In this document: positions 5,890 through 6,024 of the stretch, piece after piece
Layout of the letters: each line of letters opens with the position of its first letter
How positions within the stretch are numbered: position 1 is the stretch's first letter
Assembly: GCA_019246375.1 (NCBI GenBank)
Contig: JAFAQO010000675.1
Coordinates: 1 to 6,024 of the forward strand
DNA from: Mycobacterium sp.
GTDB taxonomy: Bacteria; Actinomycetota; Actinomycetes; Mycobacteriales; Mycobacteriaceae
DNA: 6,024 nt
Reading direction: 5' to 3'
The notes under the pieces: generated by a model
What the model was told of the DNA's origin: nothing
Seen by the model: the letters and a program-made list of their open reading frames with translations, nothing else
Databases searched by the model: none
Made by a program: the position numbers and the translations under genes

Positions 5890-6024
5890 CTACAGATGAC
5901 GGGTCTCCCGCGGCCGGGACAGGGCTTGTGGCGACAGCGCGTAGATCCGTTGGTCGGAGCGACCGGCCAGCACATGCGTCTGGGTATCGGCGAGATGGCG
6001 GGCGGATATCCGGCGAGCGCGGTC
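5890..6024 (-). CDS. Possible C-terminal end of an unrecognised upstream gene (5' part outside window)
   Basis: On the minus strand a frame is open from the window edge to a TAG at 5892-5890, giving 44 residues. It includes a protein-like stretch (HVLAGRSDQRIYALSPQAL). I do not recognise the family. It would lie 36 nt upstream of the SDR start in the same direction, consistent with a shared operon. The evidence is weak because, in DNA this GC-rich, other frames here are open too. One is a plus-strand frame from the ATG at 5896 with AAAGG 7 nt before it. Another is a minus frame ending in a TGA that overlaps the SDR start. Third-position GC does not separate the choices clearly. Confidence 0.35.
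   Translation of the reverse strand, partial: DRARRISARHLADTQTHVLAGRSDQRIYALSPQALSRPRETRHL

Noticed and set aside
5850..6023. Minus frame whose TGA overlaps the SDR GTG start (GTGA)
   Set aside because: The coupling pattern is attractive, but the peptide is rich in Cys, Pro and Arg with more A/T-ending codons than its neighbour frame, so it looks non-coding.
1..6024. tRNA/rRNA genes, CRISPR arrays, insertion sequences or att sites
   Set aside because: No repeat arrays, transposase-like proteins, terminal inverted repeats or tRNA-like folds were seen on reading either strand.

Overview
This is GC-rich DNA whose codons strongly favour G or C in the third position. It uses GTG starts, has 4-nt stop/start overlaps, and carries acyl-CoA dehydrogenase (ACAD, FadE-type) genes beside a luciferase-like flavin oxidoreductase. 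Together these suggest a chromosomal catabolic locus of an actinobacterium, most likely Mycobacterium or a close relative. The taxonomic call is inference, because no marker gene is present.

Layout. On the minus strand, reading from right to left, four ACAD-family genes lie end to end: 4173-3091, 3094-1961, 1955-807 and 810 to beyond position 1. Junctions 1 and 3 are GTGA overlaps. The middle junction contains an ATGA, but the ribosome binding site favours an ATG 9 nt further in. The four proteins fall into two types. The two outer genes encode proteins with the R-x-QFGKP / HG FAD-contact motifs but no SEPxAGSD motif and no C-terminal GT-x-E segment. The two inner genes encode proteins with SEPEAGSD, K-[IV]-W-T and GT-[SI]-E but no R-x-QFGKP. 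This beta-alpha-alpha-beta arrangement is what two adjacent heteromeric (alpha2beta2) ACADs would look like, as known for mycobacterial steroid side-chain enzymes such as FadE26-FadE27 and FadE28-FadE29.

A 93-nt AT-richer gap (4174-4266) separates this operon from a divergent gene, a luciferase-like monooxygenase-family (LLM) oxidoreductase at 4267-5130. The gap holds a promoter candidate for each direction and a short inverted repeat that could be an operator. The LLM gene converges, with a 6-nt gap, on a minus-strand short-chain dehydrogenase/reductase (SDR, 5853-5137). Upstream of the SDR, the last 171 bases probably hold the 3' end of another minus-strand gene that I do not recognise.

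Taken together, the locus looks like part of a beta-oxidation-type pathway for an unusual (bulky, branched, cyclic or polyketide-like) acyl-CoA. The ACAD pairs would introduce the alpha,beta double bond, and the SDR and LLM would handle redox steps on the ring, hydroxyl or carbonyl group. The substrate cannot be read from the sequence.
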